Source of the DNA: Mycobacterium spongiae
GTDB taxonomy: Bacteria; Actinomycetota; Actinomycetes; Mycobacteriales; Mycobacteriaceae
Reading direction: 5' to 3'
Length of the DNA stretch: 64,000 nucleotides
Assembly: GCF_018278905.1 (NCBI RefSeq)
Contig: NZ_CP046600.1
Location: forward strand, 372,001-436,000
Shown here: in pieces, positions 39,716 to 48,903 of the stretch
Numbering within the stretch: the stretch's first letter is position 1
Layout of the letters: every line of letters starts with the position of its first letter
Translations under genes and position numbers: made by a program
The notes under the pieces: model-generated
What the model was told of the DNA's origin: nothing
The model's input: the letters and a program-made list of their open reading frames with translations, nothing else
Database searches by the model: none

Positions 39716-40242
39716 CGGGCGAGGCCGCGCGGGATTCGTCGCCAAGGGACTTCCAACGCGCCAGGGTCTATGCGGCTGAGGAGTTCGTCCGAACACTCTT
39801 CGACCGTGCGGCCGAACACGCATCGCCAATGGTGGAGTTCTTCGGTACGCAGCTGACGTTGCCGCCTGAAGGCCGGTTCGGGTCGGTGGCGTCCGTGCAG
39901 CGCTACGTCGACAATGTGCTCGCCCTACCGGCAGTGCAACAACAGTGGCCGGCAGTTCCGTCGCTGCGAGTGCGGACGCGGCGGGCTGCCGCTGCGGCGC
40001 ACTACGAAAATCGCGGAGGCGCAGGAATTGTGGCGGTTCCCGATCGGGGCGGTTCTGACTGGGCGATGCGCGAGCTGGTGGTCCTGCATGAAGTGGCCCA
40101 TCACTTGTGCCGAGTGCCGCCGCCGCACGGCCCGGAGTTCGTTGCGACGATGTGCACGCTCACTGAGTTGGTGATGGGGCCAGAGCTCGGACACGTGTTG
40201 CGCGTTGTATACGCGAAGGAGGGCGCGCGGTGGACGGACTAG
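39712..40242 (+). CDS. Small putative zinc metallohydrolase (Rv0185 orthologue)
   Basis: 176 residues from GTG 39712. A zincin-like motif HEVAHH lies in LVVLHEVAHHLCRVPPPHGPEFV (about 122-144), where a third His follows, matching the mycobacterial TIGR04338-type metallohydrolase family. It is paired with the DUF2786 gene, an arrangement conserved in M. tuberculosis. Substrate unknown. Confidence 0.8.
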   Translation: MTGEAARDSSPRDFQRARVYAAEEFVRTLFDRAAEHASPMVEFFGTQLTLPPEGRFGSVASVQRYVDNVLALPAVQQQWPAVPSLRVRTRRAAAAAHYENRGGAGIVAVPDRGGSDWAMRELVVLHEVAHHLCRVPPPHGPEFVATMCTLTELVMGPELGHVLRVVYAKEGARWTD

Positions 40243-40259
40243 ACAACGGCTCGGGCCGC

Positions 40260-40421
40260 CTATCCGACAGGTGACAATTCGTCGCCGCAGGTGCAGCGGT
40301 AAGCCTCACCGGCGCCAGTACAGTGGCATGAGACTTCGACGCGAACGCGGCAGCCACAGCCCTCGTGGCTACAGGTCAGCAAGGTACCGGCCTCGTAGTT
40401 CGTCATTTGTAGCATCCTCAT
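40260..40421 (-). CDS. mymT: Copper metallothionein MymT
   Basis: 53 residues from ATG 40421, the same length as M. tuberculosis MymT. Seven Cys lie in a [16 protein letters not shown] pattern that binds Cu(I) clusters and protects against copper. The longer frame to GTG 40493 is rejected because the known protein begins just before [11 protein letters not shown] RicR-type palindrome sits 82 bp upstream (40503-40517), so copper-dependent derepression by RicR is expected. Such small genes are often missed by annotation. Confidence 0.93.
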   Translation of the reverse strand: MRMLQMTNYEAGTLLTCSHEGCGCRVRVEVSCHCTGAGEAYRCTCGDELSPVG

Positions 40422-40502
40422 CGGTGTAGGGGACTCCGGCGAAGCCCCGGTGGCTAACTCTGCCTGGACCATCCCCGGCGTGGGACCGGCCACACCATCA
40501 TA

Positions 40503-40517
40503 TACCCCGTATGGGTA
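40503..40517. promoter_or_regulatory. RicR operator upstream of mymT
   Basis: TACCCCGTATGGGTA matches the known RicR palindrome TACCC-N-GGGTA. It lies upstream of mymT (reverse strand) and 209 bp before the Rv0188-type gene (forward strand). The same element occurs upstream of ricR in this window. Confidence 0.88.
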
Positions 40518-40726
40518 TCGGGTAAACCCGCGGCATGCTCTGGCGGGTGTTCGCGAGGGCGCGAGGCAAGAACCGCATCAAGTTCATCCTTGTCACGGCG
40601 CGCTGGCCGCGCTGAGAGAGCCGCAGATTTTCGTTGCTGGCGTTCCGCGCGCAAGCGTACTCTGGGAATAGATGGATGGGTTGCAGCGAGCCCAAAAAGT
40701 CTGCTGCACAACAGAAAGGTTGAACA
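40518..40726. other. Gap between mymT operator and Rv0188-type gene
   Basis: About 210 bp with no supported gene. In M. tuberculosis mymT and the Rv0188 gene are separated by an O-methyltransferase gene (Rv0187), which is absent here. It holds the promoter of the downstream gene, whose ribosome site AGAAAGG precedes ATG 40727. Confidence 0.4.
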
Positions 40727-41158
40727 ATGAGTACGGTCCATTCATCAATTGATCACCACCCCGATTTGTTGGCTCTGCGTGCGAGCTTTGACCGCGCTGC
40801 CGAGTCGACCAGCGCGCATTTCACCTTCGGCCTGGCCATGCTGACAGGTCTCTACGTGGCTGCGTCACCATGGATTGTTGGATTCAGCGCCACGAGAGGG
40901 TTGCCCACGGTTGACCTTGTCGCCGGGATCACGGTCGCATACTTGGCCTACGGGTTTGCGACCGCGCTAGACCGCACGCACGGGATGACGTGGACGCTGC
41001 CGGTGCTCGGCGTGTGGATCTTCTTCTCGCCGTGGGTGCTACCCGGGGTTGCGGTGACTACCGGAATGATGTGGTCGCACATCGTCGCAGGTGCGCTAAT
41101 AGCCTTCCTGGGTTTCTACTTCGGAATGCGCACCCGCGCTGCGGCTAGCCGCGGATAG
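40727..41158 (+). CDS. SPW-repeat membrane protein (Rv0188 orthologue)
   Basis: 143 residues, the same length as M. tuberculosis Rv0188. Four hydrophobic segments, with the SPW motif present twice (VAASPWIVGF and IFFSPWVLPG) as expected for two SPW-repeat units of two helices each. Function unknown; in M. tuberculosis it is a conserved transmembrane protein. It is convergent with ilvD, 3 bp apart. Confidence 0.85.
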   Translation: MSTVHSSIDHHPDLLALRASFDRAAESTSAHFTFGLAMLTGLYVAASPWIVGFSATRGLPTVDLVAGITVAYLAYGFATALDRTHGMTWTLPVLGVWIFFSPWVLPGVAVTTGMMWSHIVAGALIAFLGFYFGMRTRAAASRG

Positions 41159-41161
41159 CGG

Positions 41162-42901
41162 CTAACCGCAGACCGCGCCGATCGCGGCAGAGCTGACCAG
41201 CTTGGTGTACTTGGCGAGTACGCCGGTCTTGTAGCGCGCCGGTGGAGGGGTGAAATCCTTTTGTCGGCTTGCGAATTCGTCCGGGTCGGCCAGCACGTCG
41301 AGCGTGCGTGCGGCAACGTCGAGTCGGACGCGGTCGCCGTTGCGCAGGAATGCGATTGGCCCGGCGTCAACCGCCTCCGGTGCAACGTGGCCCACGCACA
41401 GGCCGGTGGTACCACCGGAGAAGCGGCCGTCGGTAAGCAGCAGCACGTCTTTGCCCAGTTCGGCGCCCTTGATCGCGCCTGTGATGGCGAGCATCTCACG
41501 CATGCCGGGCCCGCCTTTGGGACCCTCATAGCGAATTACCACGGCATCACCCTTGGTGATGGTGCCGTTCTCGAGTGCGTCAAGCGCGGCACGCTCACCG
41601 TCGAAAACCCGCGCCGTGCCCTCGAACACGTCGGAATCGAAACCGGCCGTCTTGACCACCGCGCCTTCGGGCGCGAGCGTTCCACGCAGGATGGTGATCC
41701 CCCCGGTGGGGTGCATCGGGTTGCTCAGTGACCGGAGCACCTTGCCGTCCGGATCAGGCGGAGCGATGGCGGACAGATTCTCCGCCATGGTTTCGCCGGT
41801 GACCGTGATGCAGTCCCCGTGCAGCAGACCCGCATCCAACAAGGCCTTCATGACCACTGGCACTCCGCCGATGCGGTCAATGTCGAACATCACGTGACGG
41901 CCAAACGGCTTGACGTCGGCCAGGTGTGGCACCTTCGAGCCGATCCGGCTGAAGTCTTCCAGCGACAGCGCGACCCCTGCCTCATGGGCAATGGCCAGCA
42001 AGTGCAGCACCGCATTGGTCGAGCCGCCAAACGCCATGACCACCGCGATTGCGTTCTCGAACGCTTCCCGGGTCAGGATGTCGCGAGCTGTGATGCCGCG
42101 GCGCAACAGTCCGATGACAGCCTGACCGCTGCGGCGCGCGAAGCCGTCACGCCGACGGTCGGTTGCCGGTGGGGCCGCGCTGCCGGGCAATGACATGCCG
42201 AGTGCCTCGGCGGCGCTGGCCATGGTGTTGGCGGTGTACATGCCGCCACACGCGCCCTCGCCGGGGCAGATTGCGCGTTCGATGGCGTCGACGTCCGACC
42301 GAGGCATCAAGCCGCGCGCGCAAGCGCCCACCGCTTCGAACGCGTCGATGATCGTGACGTCGCGTTCGCTGCCGTCGGAAAGCTTGGCCCGCCCGGGCAA
42401 GATAGAGCCCGCGTAGAGGAATACCGCCGCCAGGTCCAGGCGGGCTGCGGCCATGAGCATTCCGGGCAGTGACTTGTCGCATCCGGCCAACAACACCGAA
42501 CCATCGAGTCGCTCGGCCTGCATCACGGTTTCGACGCTGTCGGCAATCACTTCGCGGGAAACCAGAGAGAAGTGCATCCCCTCATGGCCCATGGAAATCC
42601 CGTCGGAAACCGAGATCGTTCCGAACTCGAGCGGATAGCCGCCGGCCGAGAACACGCCTTCTTTGACTGCCTTGGCCAGTCGGTCCAGCGACAGGTTGCA
42701 TGGCGTGATCTCGTTCCACGACGAGGCGACGCCGATCTGCGACTTGGCAAAGTCGTCGTCATCCATGCCTACTGCCCGCAACATGCCCCGGGCGGCGGCC
42801 TTCTCGAGGCCATCGGTGACGTCGCGACTGCGAGGTTTCGGGTCGGGGATGGCCGCGTCCGAACCGGGCTCATCAGCGGTGTGGGGCCTGTCTTGGGGCA
42901 T
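41162..42901 (-). CDS. ilvD: Dihydroxy-acid dehydratase
   Basis: 579 residues from ATG 42901 (M. tuberculosis 575). It converts 2,3-dihydroxy-acids to 2-keto acids in valine, leucine and isoleucine synthesis and needs an Fe-S cluster. Conserved blocks: [16 protein letters not shown] (first cluster Cys), [13 protein letters not shown] (second Cys), [19 protein letters not shown] (third Cys) and the C-terminal [19 protein letters not shown]. The open frame extends to 43123, but the extra N-terminus overlaps the ricR operator and ricR itself and is not part of the family. Confidence 0.95.
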   Translation of the reverse strand: MPQDRPHTADEPGSDAAIPDPKPRSRDVTDGLEKAAARGMLRAVGMDDDDFAKSQIGVASSWNEITPCNLSLDRLAKAVKEGVFSAGGYPLEFGTISVSDGISMGHEGMHFSLVSREVIADSVETVMQAERLDGSVLLAGCDKSLPGMLMAAARLDLAAVFLYAGSILPGRAKLSDGSERDVTIIDAFEAVGACARGLMPRSDVDAIERAICPGEGACGGMYTANTMASAAEALGMSLPGSAAPPATDRRRDGFARRSGQAVIGLLRRGITARDILTREAFENAIAVVMAFGGSTNAVLHLLAIAHEAGVALSLEDFSRIGSKVPHLADVKPFGRHVMFDIDRIGGVPVVMKALLDAGLLHGDCITVTGETMAENLSAIAPPDPDGKVLRSLSNPMHPTGGITILRGTLAPEGAVVKTAGFDSDVFEGTARVFDGERAALDALENGTITKGDAVVIRYEGPKGGPGMREMLAITGAIKGAELGKDVLLLTDGRFSGGTTGLCVGHVAPEAVDAGPIAFLRNGDRVRLDVAARTLDVLADPDEFASRQKDFTPPPARYKTGVLAKYTKLVSSAAIGAVCG

Positions 42902-42960
42902 TACCCAATTATGCGGTCTAAGCATCTTCGGGGCGCCACCGCTACTGAATACCTCGCCAA

Positions 42961-42975
42961 TACCCCACTGGGGTA
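42961..42975. promoter_or_regulatory. RicR operator upstream of ricR (autoregulation)
   Basis: TACCCCACTGGGGTA is a near-perfect palindrome 110 bp before the ricR start and 59 bp before the divergent ilvD start. It matches the element upstream of mymT, with the same TACCCC left arm and GGGTA right end. Known RicR represses its own gene and mymT in the absence of copper. Confidence 0.88.
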
Positions 42976-43085
42976 CGAGATATGATGAGGTCACGACGCC
43001 GTCGGGTCCCCGCCCTTCGGCTGGCGGGCGTATCGGGCGAGTTTTGGAGATTTTGGACGAGTTTCGGAGAGTGGATGACGAGCAC

Positions 43086-43376
43086 ATGACAGCAGCACAT
43101 GGATACTCCCAGCAGAAGGACAACTACGCCAAACGGCTGCGTCGCGTCGAGGGTCAAGTGCGCGGTATCGCGCGCATGATCGACGAGGACAAGTACTGCA
43201 TTGACATCCTCACCCAGATCAGCGCGGTCAACAGCGCATTGCGATCGGTGGCGTTGAATCTGCTGGACGAGCATCTGAGCCACTGCGTGACCCGTGCGGT
43301 GGCTGATGGCGGCGGCGATGCTGATGACAAGCTCGCCGAAGCCTCCGCCGCTATCGCTCGCTTGGTGCGTTCCTGA
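43086..43376 (+). CDS. ricR: Copper-sensing CsoR-family repressor RicR
   Basis: 96 residues from ATG 43086, matching Rv0190. All-helical CsoR/DUF156 fold: [37 protein letters not shown], with the Cu(I)-ligand Cys in DKYCID and the second set (His, Cys) in [14 protein letters not shown]. Copper binding releases DNA and induces the RicR regulon. Upstream in-frame codons exist, but this start gives the family length. Confidence 0.93.
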   Translation: MTAAHGYSQQKDNYAKRLRRVEGQVRGIARMIDEDKYCIDILTQISAVNSALRSVALNLLDEHLSHCVTRAVADGGGDADDKLAEASAAIARLVRS

Positions 43377-43498
43377 GCTGCTCGGGCGTGTTGAAACAGC
43401 AAGTTGGTTAACAGCTGTCGGTGCAGTGCGTACGGTAGGGGCACCGAGATCACCTCAATGGCTGCACCGCTGCTGGGGATGATCGCGGCTCCCACGCC

Positions 43499-44758
43499 AT
43501 GATTGCCGAAACCGCGGGTACCACCGCACGAACCTGGACGCCACGGATTGCCGCGCAACTGGCGGTACTGGCCGCGGCGGCATTCATCTATGTCACCGCC
43601 GAGATCCTGCCTGTGGGCGCATTGTCAGCGATTGCGGGGAATCTGCACGTCAGCGTCGCTCTGGTCGGGACCTTGCTGTCCTGGTACGCCCTCGTTGCCG
43701 CATTGACGACGGTCCCGCTGGTGCGGTGGACTGCGCACTGGCCGCGGCGCCGGGCTCTGGTGGTAAGCCTGGTCTGCCTCACCGTCTCGCAACTGGTCTC
43801 TGCCCTGGCGCCCAACTTCGCGGTGCTGGCCGGTGGGCGGGTTCTCTGCGCGGTCACCCACGGCCTGATGTGGTCGGTTGTCGCCCCGATCGCTACCCGG
43901 CTGGTGCCGCCAAGTCACGCCGGCCGCGCCACAACCGCGATTTACATCGGAACCAGCCTGGCGCTCGTGGTCGGCAGTCCGCTCACCGCGGCGTTGAGCC
44001 TGATGTGGGGCTGGCGGCTGGCGGCGGCGGGTGTCACCGTCGCGGCGGCGATCGTCACCGTGGCGGCACGGCTGCTGTTGCCAGAGATGGTGCTCAGCGC
44101 CCACCAGCTGCAACACGTCGGGCGCCGCGCGCGTCACCACCGGAATGGACCGTTGATCGTCGTCAGCCTGATCACCATGGTCGGCGTCACCGGTCATTTC
44201 GTCTCCTACACCTACATCGTGGTGATCATCCGCCAAGTTGTGGGCATACAAGGACCCAACCAGGCCTGGTTGCTCGCCGCCTACGGCACCGCCGGAGTGA
44301 TTGCGCTCGCCCTGGTGGCGCGGCCGTTGGACCGTCGGCCCAGGGGGGCAATCATCTTCTGTATTGCCGGATTGACGGCGGCATTCGTCATGCTGGCCGC
44401 GTTGGCGGTCGGCGGGACTCGCTCCGTGGCGCCGGTACTCATCGTCGGGACCGCGGCGATCGTTCTCTGGGGCGCCATGGCCACTGCCGTGTCGCCGATG
44501 CTGCAGTCCGCGGCGATGCGCACCGGCGCCCACGACCTCGACGGAGCCTCCGGCCTGTACGTCACGGCGTTTCAGGTGGGCATTATGGCCGGATCTCTGG
44601 CCGGTGGGCTGTTGTACGAGCGCAGTGTTGTGATGATGCTCACTGCATCGGCGGGCTTGATCGGGCTTGCCCTGGTCGGGACGATGGCTAGCCGGCGCAT
44701 CTTCGAGGCTGCCGGGGTGACTCCGGGTGCCGAGCAAACGGCCAGTTCAGAGGACTGA
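43499..44758 (+). CDS. MFS efflux transporter (Rv0191 orthologue)
   Basis: 419 residues with 12 predicted transmembrane helices and the N-terminal signature of the AraJ/Cmx/sugar-efflux MFS group (FIYVTAEILPVGALSAIAGNLHVS, and the basic loop PRRRALVVS after TM3). Orthologue of Rv0191, in which drug efflux (chloramphenicol-type) has been proposed. Located 122 bp after ricR. Whether it is under RicR control cannot be seen; no second palindrome was found in that gap. Confidence 0.85.
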   Translation: MIAETAGTTARTWTPRIAAQLAVLAAAAFIYVTAEILPVGALSAIAGNLHVSVALVGTLLSWYALVAALTTVPLVRWTAHWPRRRALVVSLVCLTVSQLVSALAPNFAVLAGGRVLCAVTHGLMWSVVAPIATRLVPPSHAGRATTAIYIGTSLALVVGSPLTAALSLMWGWRLAAAGVTVAAAIVTVAARLLLPEMVLSAHQLQHVGRRARHHRNGPLIVVSLITMVGVTGHFVSYTYIVVIIRQVVGIQGPNQAWLLAAYGTAGVIALALVARPLDRRPRGAIIFCIAGLTAAFVMLAALAVGGTRSVAPVLIVGTAAIVLWGAMATAVSPMLQSAAMRTGAHDLDGASGLYVTAFQVGIMAGSLAGGLLYERSVVMMLTASAGLIGLALVGTMASRRIFEAAGVTPGAEQTASSED

Positions 44759-44839
44759 AGTAGGTGCCTGGCCGGGCGCGCGAGCGCCCATTGGGTGGCT
44801 GTTGACGACGCAATCAGCCGGCGCGCTATGCCACACTGA

Positions 44840-45925
44840 ATGACAGAACGTGACTGGAGGGATGCACTTATGTCGCGCTGGACGAGGGGACGCCTCTTCG
44901 CCGTCGTGATCGCAGCCGGAGTGTTGGCGGTACCGGTGTTTGGAACGGGCACCGCCCTCGCGGACCCCGATCCAGGTCCGGGTGATCCCGGTGTGGTTGC
45001 GCCACCGGGGCCGCCACCACCACCCCCGCCGGGGTTAGACCCGCTGGCGTTGCCGCCGGCACCTGACCCGTTGGCGCCGCCTCCGCCGGCACCAGACCCG
45101 TTGGCGCCGCCCCCACCACCGCCCAACCCGTTTGGGCCCCCTCCGCCCGATCCACTAGCGGTGCCGATGGCCATGGGCCCGGTTGCCGGGCAGAACCCGA
45201 CACCATTTTTCGGAATTCCGCCGTTCCGGCCACCGACGTTCAATCCGATCGACGGCTCCATGGTCGGGGTAGCCAAGCCGATCATCATCAACTTCGCGGT
45301 GCCGATCGCCGACCGCGGAATGGCCGAAAGCGCTATTCACATTTCGTCGATCCCGCCCGTGCCGGGCAAGTTCTACTGGATGACTCCGACCCAAGTGCGC
45401 TGGCGTCCGTTTGACTTCTGGCCCGCCAATACGGCGGTGAATATCGATGCGGCGGGCACCAAGTCCAGCTTCCGCACCGGCGACTCGCTGGTGGCCACCG
45501 CTGATGACGCCACTCACCAGATGACCATCACGCGTAACGGCGTTGTCGAGAAGACTTTTCCCATGTCGATGGGCATGGCGGCGGGCCACCACCAGACTCC
45601 GAACGGCACGTACTACGTTCTCGAGAAGATGCCCACCGTGGTGATGGACTCCTCGACGTACGGGGTCCCGGTCAATTCGAGCTGGGGATACAAGCTCACG
45701 GTGCACGACGCGGTGCGCATCGACAACAGCGGCAACTTCGTGCACAGCGCGCCATGGTCGGTGAGCGATCAAGGCAAGCGCAACGTCACCCACGGATGTA
45801 TCAACCTCGGCCCGGCCAATGCGAAGTGGTTCTTCGACAACTTTGGCAGTGGCGATCCGATCGTGGTGAAGAACTCCGTCGGGTCCTACACCCAGAACGA
45901 CGGCGCGCAGGACTGGCAGATCTAA
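44840..45925 (+). CDS. L,D-transpeptidase (Rv0192-type)
   Basis: 361 residues. N-terminal signal/anchor (about 18-43), a proline-rich linker with [12 protein letters not shown] repeats (about 45-110), an Ig-like region, and a C-terminal YkuD catalytic domain with the motif THGCINLGP (catalytic Cys320) and its His in NFVHSAPWS. It makes 3-3 cross-links in peptidoglycan outside the membrane. M. tuberculosis Rv0192 (Ldt4) is 366 residues. ATG 44870 is an alternative start giving [10 protein letters not shown] directly before the hydrophobic stretch. Confidence 0.9.
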   Translation: MTERDWRDALMSRWTRGRLFAVVIAAGVLAVPVFGTGTALADPDPGPGDPGVVAPPGPPPPPPPGLDPLALPPAPDPLAPPPPAPDPLAPPPPPPNPFGPPPPDPLAVPMAMGPVAGQNPTPFFGIPPFRPPTFNPIDGSMVGVAKPIIINFAVPIADRGMAESAIHISSIPPVPGKFYWMTPTQVRWRPFDFWPANTAVNIDAAGTKSSFRTGDSLVATADDATHQMTITRNGVVEKTFPMSMGMAAGHHQTPNGTYYVLEKMPTVVMDSSTYGVPVNSSWGYKLTVHDAVRIDNSGNFVHSAPWSVSDQGKRNVTHGCINLGPANAKWFFDNFGSGDPIVVKNSVGSYTQNDGAQDWQI

Positions 45926-46027
45926 CAACCAGCGTGCGCAGGTGGGCGCGCGCCTGCCGCTGGCGAGTGCTCGACGGCTCGGTCGACTGAGCGGATGAGG
46001 TGAGTCGCATCGGGCGTTGCTTGCCGG

Positions 46028-46046
46028 GACGATTATGTATATCGTC
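46028..46046. promoter_or_regulatory. Candidate TetR operator upstream of the Rv0196-type gene
   Basis: GACGAT-N7-ATCGTC inverted repeat in an AT-rich core, 34 bp before the start of the TetR gene. TetR regulators commonly bind such palindromes over their own promoter. The assignment is positional inference. Confidence 0.5.
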
Positions 46047-46079
46047 ATACTTAGCCGGCCGGGGCATTGAGGAGCGGCG

Positions 46080-46676
46080 ATGCGAAGCCCACGCGAGCGG
46101 ATGGTGGTTTCTGCCGCGCTGCTGATCAGGGAGCGCGGCGCGCATGCCACTGCGATCTCGGACGTTTTGCAGCACAGTGGCGCGCCGCGCGGCTCCGCCT
46201 ATCACTATTTCCCGGGTGGGCGCACCCAACTGCTCTGCGAGGCCGTCGACTATTCCGGCGAGTACATCGCCGGACTCATCACGCGGGCGGAGCGGAGTTT
46301 GGAGCTATTGGACACGCTGCTCGACCAGTACCGCGAGCAGCTGGTCGCCACCGATTTCCGGGCGGGCTGCCCCATCGCGGCCGTCGCGGTGGAAGCGGGT
46401 GAGGCCGCGGACCGCGAGCGGATGGCTCCGGTGATCGCCCATGCGGCAGCGGTGTTCGACCGCTGGTCGACCATGATCGCGCAACGCTTCGTTAGCGACG
46501 GGGTAGCGCCGGATCGGGCCACCGAGTTGGCAGAGCTGGCGATGTCGGCGTTGGAAGGCGCACTACTGCTGGCGCGGGTGCGGCGTGACCTGGCGCCGCT
46601 GGATCGTGTTCACCGTCAGCTGTACAACCTGCTACTGGCCGAGCTGCCGGAAGGGAAGACCGATGACCACCACTGA
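46080..46676 (+). CDS. TetR-family transcriptional regulator
   Basis: 198 residues, orthologue of Rv0196. The N-terminal helix-turn-helix (about 4-50) reads ISDVLQHSGAPRGSAYHYFPGG, a typical TetR recognition helix. The C-terminal ligand-binding domain is of the type found near redox enzymes, with a Cys in DFRAGCPIAAVAVE (about 102). It overlaps the next gene by 14 bp, so it probably controls that oxidoreductase along with itself. Confidence 0.88.
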   Translation: MRSPRERMVVSAALLIRERGAHATAISDVLQHSGAPRGSAYHYFPGGRTQLLCEAVDYSGEYIAGLITRAERSLELLDTLLDQYREQLVATDFRAGCPIAAVAVEAGEAADRERMAPVIAHAAAVFDRWSTMIAQRFVSDGVAPDRATELAELAMSALEGALLLARVRRDLAPLDRVHRQLYNLLLAELPEGKTDDHH

Positions 46677-48903
46677 TTGGCAGCCCACAGCGTGCATTCT
46701 GTGCGAGTGCAATTGCGGCATTGTGGTGCAACTCGAGGATCGTAAGCTGGCGCGAATCCGAGGTGACAAAGCCCATCCGGCCTCGCGCGGCTACACCTGC
46801 AACAAGGCGTTGCGCCTGGACCACTACCAGAACAACCGTGCCCGCTTGACCTCGCCGATGCGGCGCCGCCCCGACGGCACCTACGAGGAGATTGACTGGG
46901 ACACCGCCATTGTCGAGATAGCCGAGGGTTTCAAACACATCCGTGACACCTACGGCGGAGACAAGATCTTCTATTACGGGGGCGGCGGGCAGGGCAATCA
47001 CCTGGGAGGGGCCTACAGCAGCGCGTTTCTGAAGGCGCTGGGTTCTCGCTACCGTTCAAATGCGTTGGCGCAGGAGAAGACCGGCGAAGCGTGGATCGAC
47101 GCCCAGCTATACGGCGGTCATACTCGCGGCGAGTTCGAACACGCCGAAGTGTCGGTATTCATCGGCAAGAATCCGTGGATGTCGCAGAGCTTCCCCCGCG
47201 CACGCGTGGTGCTCAACGAGATCGCTAAGGATCCGGCACGGTCGATGATCGTCATCGATCCGGTGATCACCGACACCGCAAAGATGGCCGACTTCCACCT
47301 GCGGGTTCGGCCCGGTACCGATGCTTGGTGCCTGGCTTCGTTGGCCGGTGTTCTGGTCCAGGAAAACCTCTGCGACGAAGCATTTCTCGCCGAGCACGTG
47401 CGTGGGGCCGACATCGTCCAAGATGCCCTTCGCGAGCTGCCGATCGCCGAGTACGCGGACCGCTGCGGGGTGGACGAAGAGCTAGTGCGGGCCGCCGCGC
47501 GCCGCATCGGCGCCGCATCGAGCGTAGCGGTGTTCGAGGACCTCGGCATTCAACAGGGGCCCAACAGCACGCTGTGCTCCTATCTCAACAAATTGCTGTG
47601 GATCCTCACCGGTAACTTCGCGAAAAAGGGTAGCCAGCACCTGCATTCGTCCTTCGCTCCGCTGTTCAGCACCGTCTCGGGCCGATCGCCCGTCACCGGC
47701 GCCCCGATCATCGCTGGTCTGATCCCGGCGAATGCGGTGCCCGAAGAGATCCTGACCGATCACCCGGACCGGTTCCGGGCGATGATCGTGGAGAGCGGTA
47801 ATCCAGCGCACTCGCTGGCCGATTCGACCGCGTGCCGGGAGGCGTTCGAGGCTCTGGAATTGATGGTTGTCGTTGACGTCGCGATGACCGAGACCGCGAG
47901 GCTGGCTCACTATGTGCTTCCGGCCGCCTCCCAGTTCGAGAAGCCGGAGGCCACCTTCTTCAATTTCGAGTTCCCGCACAATGGTTTCCAGTTGCGTCGG
48001 CCGCTGCTGGAACCATTCCCGGGAACTCTACCCGAACCTGAGATCTGGGCTCGGCTGGTGCGAGCACTTGGTGTGGTCGACGACGCCGACTTGCGGCCAC
48101 TGCGCGAAGCCGCTCAACGAGGACTTCAGGAATACACCGAGGCGTTTCTCGGCGCGGTGGCCAGCAACCCGACGATGTCGAAACTGCTGCCCTACGTCCT
48201 CTACGAGACTCTCGGGCCGACGCTACCCCACGGTCTAGCCGGGGCGGCCGCGGTGTGGGGGCTCGCCCAGAAGACCGCAATGGCTTACCCGGAGGCTGTC
48301 CGGCGCGCCGGCTACGCCGACGGTAACGCGCTCTTCGACGCCATCCTCAATAGCCCCTCGGGGGTCACGTTCACCATCCACAACTACGAGGACGACTTCG
48401 CGTTGATCAGCCACGCCGATCACAAGATCGCGCTGGAAATACCCGAAATGCTGATCGAACTGCGAACACTGACCACCGCGCCGCCCCGGCTGACCACCTC
48501 GGAGTTGCCGATCGTGTTGTCGGTTGGGGAGCGTCGCGCCTTCACCGCGAACGACATCTTGCGCGACCCATCCTGGCGCAAGCGCGACGTCGACGGGGCG
48601 TTGCGGGTCAGCGTTGAAGACGCCCAGGCGCTCGGACTTATCGATGGGTGCCGAGCCAGCATCACCACCGCGGCCGGTAGCGCCGAGGCGACTGTCGAAG
48701 TCACCGAGACAATGCTTGCCGGACATGCCGCTCTTCCCAACGGGTTTGGGCTCGATTACGTCGACGACGACGGCCGTACCTTGGTGCCCGGTGTCGCCCC
48801 CAATTCCTTGACCTCCACCGGATGGCGCGATTCGTATGCCGGCACTCCCTGGCACAAGCATGTGCCAGCCCGAATCGAACCGGCGCGAGCAGAGGCGCGC
48901 TAA
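46663..48903 (+). CDS. Molybdopterin-dependent oxidoreductase (Rv0197 orthologue)
   Basis: 746 residues from ATG 46663. The N-terminal 4Fe-4S site (ACILCECNCG, with a further Cys in YTCNKALR) is followed by the bis-MGD-binding core of the formate dehydrogenase/thiosulfate reductase group and a C-terminal MGD-cap domain (about 620-746). No Tat-type double-Arg signal is present, so it is probably cytoplasmic. The electron partner and substrate are unknown. Translation is probably coupled to the TetR gene (14-bp overlap). The stop overlaps the convergent zmp1 stop by 4 bp. Confidence 0.9.
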   Translation: MTTTDWQPTACILCECNCGIVVQLEDRKLARIRGDKAHPASRGYTCNKALRLDHYQNNRARLTSPMRRRPDGTYEEIDWDTAIVEIAEGFKHIRDTYGGDKIFYYGGGGQGNHLGGAYSSAFLKALGSRYRSNALAQEKTGEAWIDAQLYGGHTRGEFEHAEVSVFIGKNPWMSQSFPRARVVLNEIAKDPARSMIVIDPVITDTAKMADFHLRVRPGTDAWCLASLAGVLVQENLCDEAFLAEHVRGADIVQDALRELPIAEYADRCGVDEELVRAAARRIGAASSVAVFEDLGIQQGPNSTLCSYLNKLLWILTGNFAKKGSQHLHSSFAPLFSTVSGRSPVTGAPIIAGLIPANAVPEEILTDHPDRFRAMIVESGNPAHSLADSTACREAFEALELMVVVDVAMTETARLAHYVLPAASQFEKPEATFFNFEFPHNGFQLRRPLLEPFPGTLPEPEIWARLVRALGVVDDADLRPLREAAQRGLQEYTEAFLGAVASNPTMSKLLPYVLYETLGPTLPHGLAGAAAVWGLAQKTAMAYPEAVRRAGYADGNALFDAILNSPSGVTFTIHNYEDDFALISHADHKIALEIPEMLIELRTLTTAPPRLTTSELPIVLSVGERRAFTANDILRDPSWRKRDVDGALRVSVEDAQALGLIDGCRASITTAAGSAEATVEVTETMLAGHAALPNGFGLDYVDDDGRTLVPGVAPNSLTSTGWRDSYAGTPWHKHVPARIEPARAEAR

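Noticed and set aside
42902..43123. Longer ilvD start
   Set aside because: It would cover the ricR operator and overlap ricR; the family N-terminus begins at 42901.
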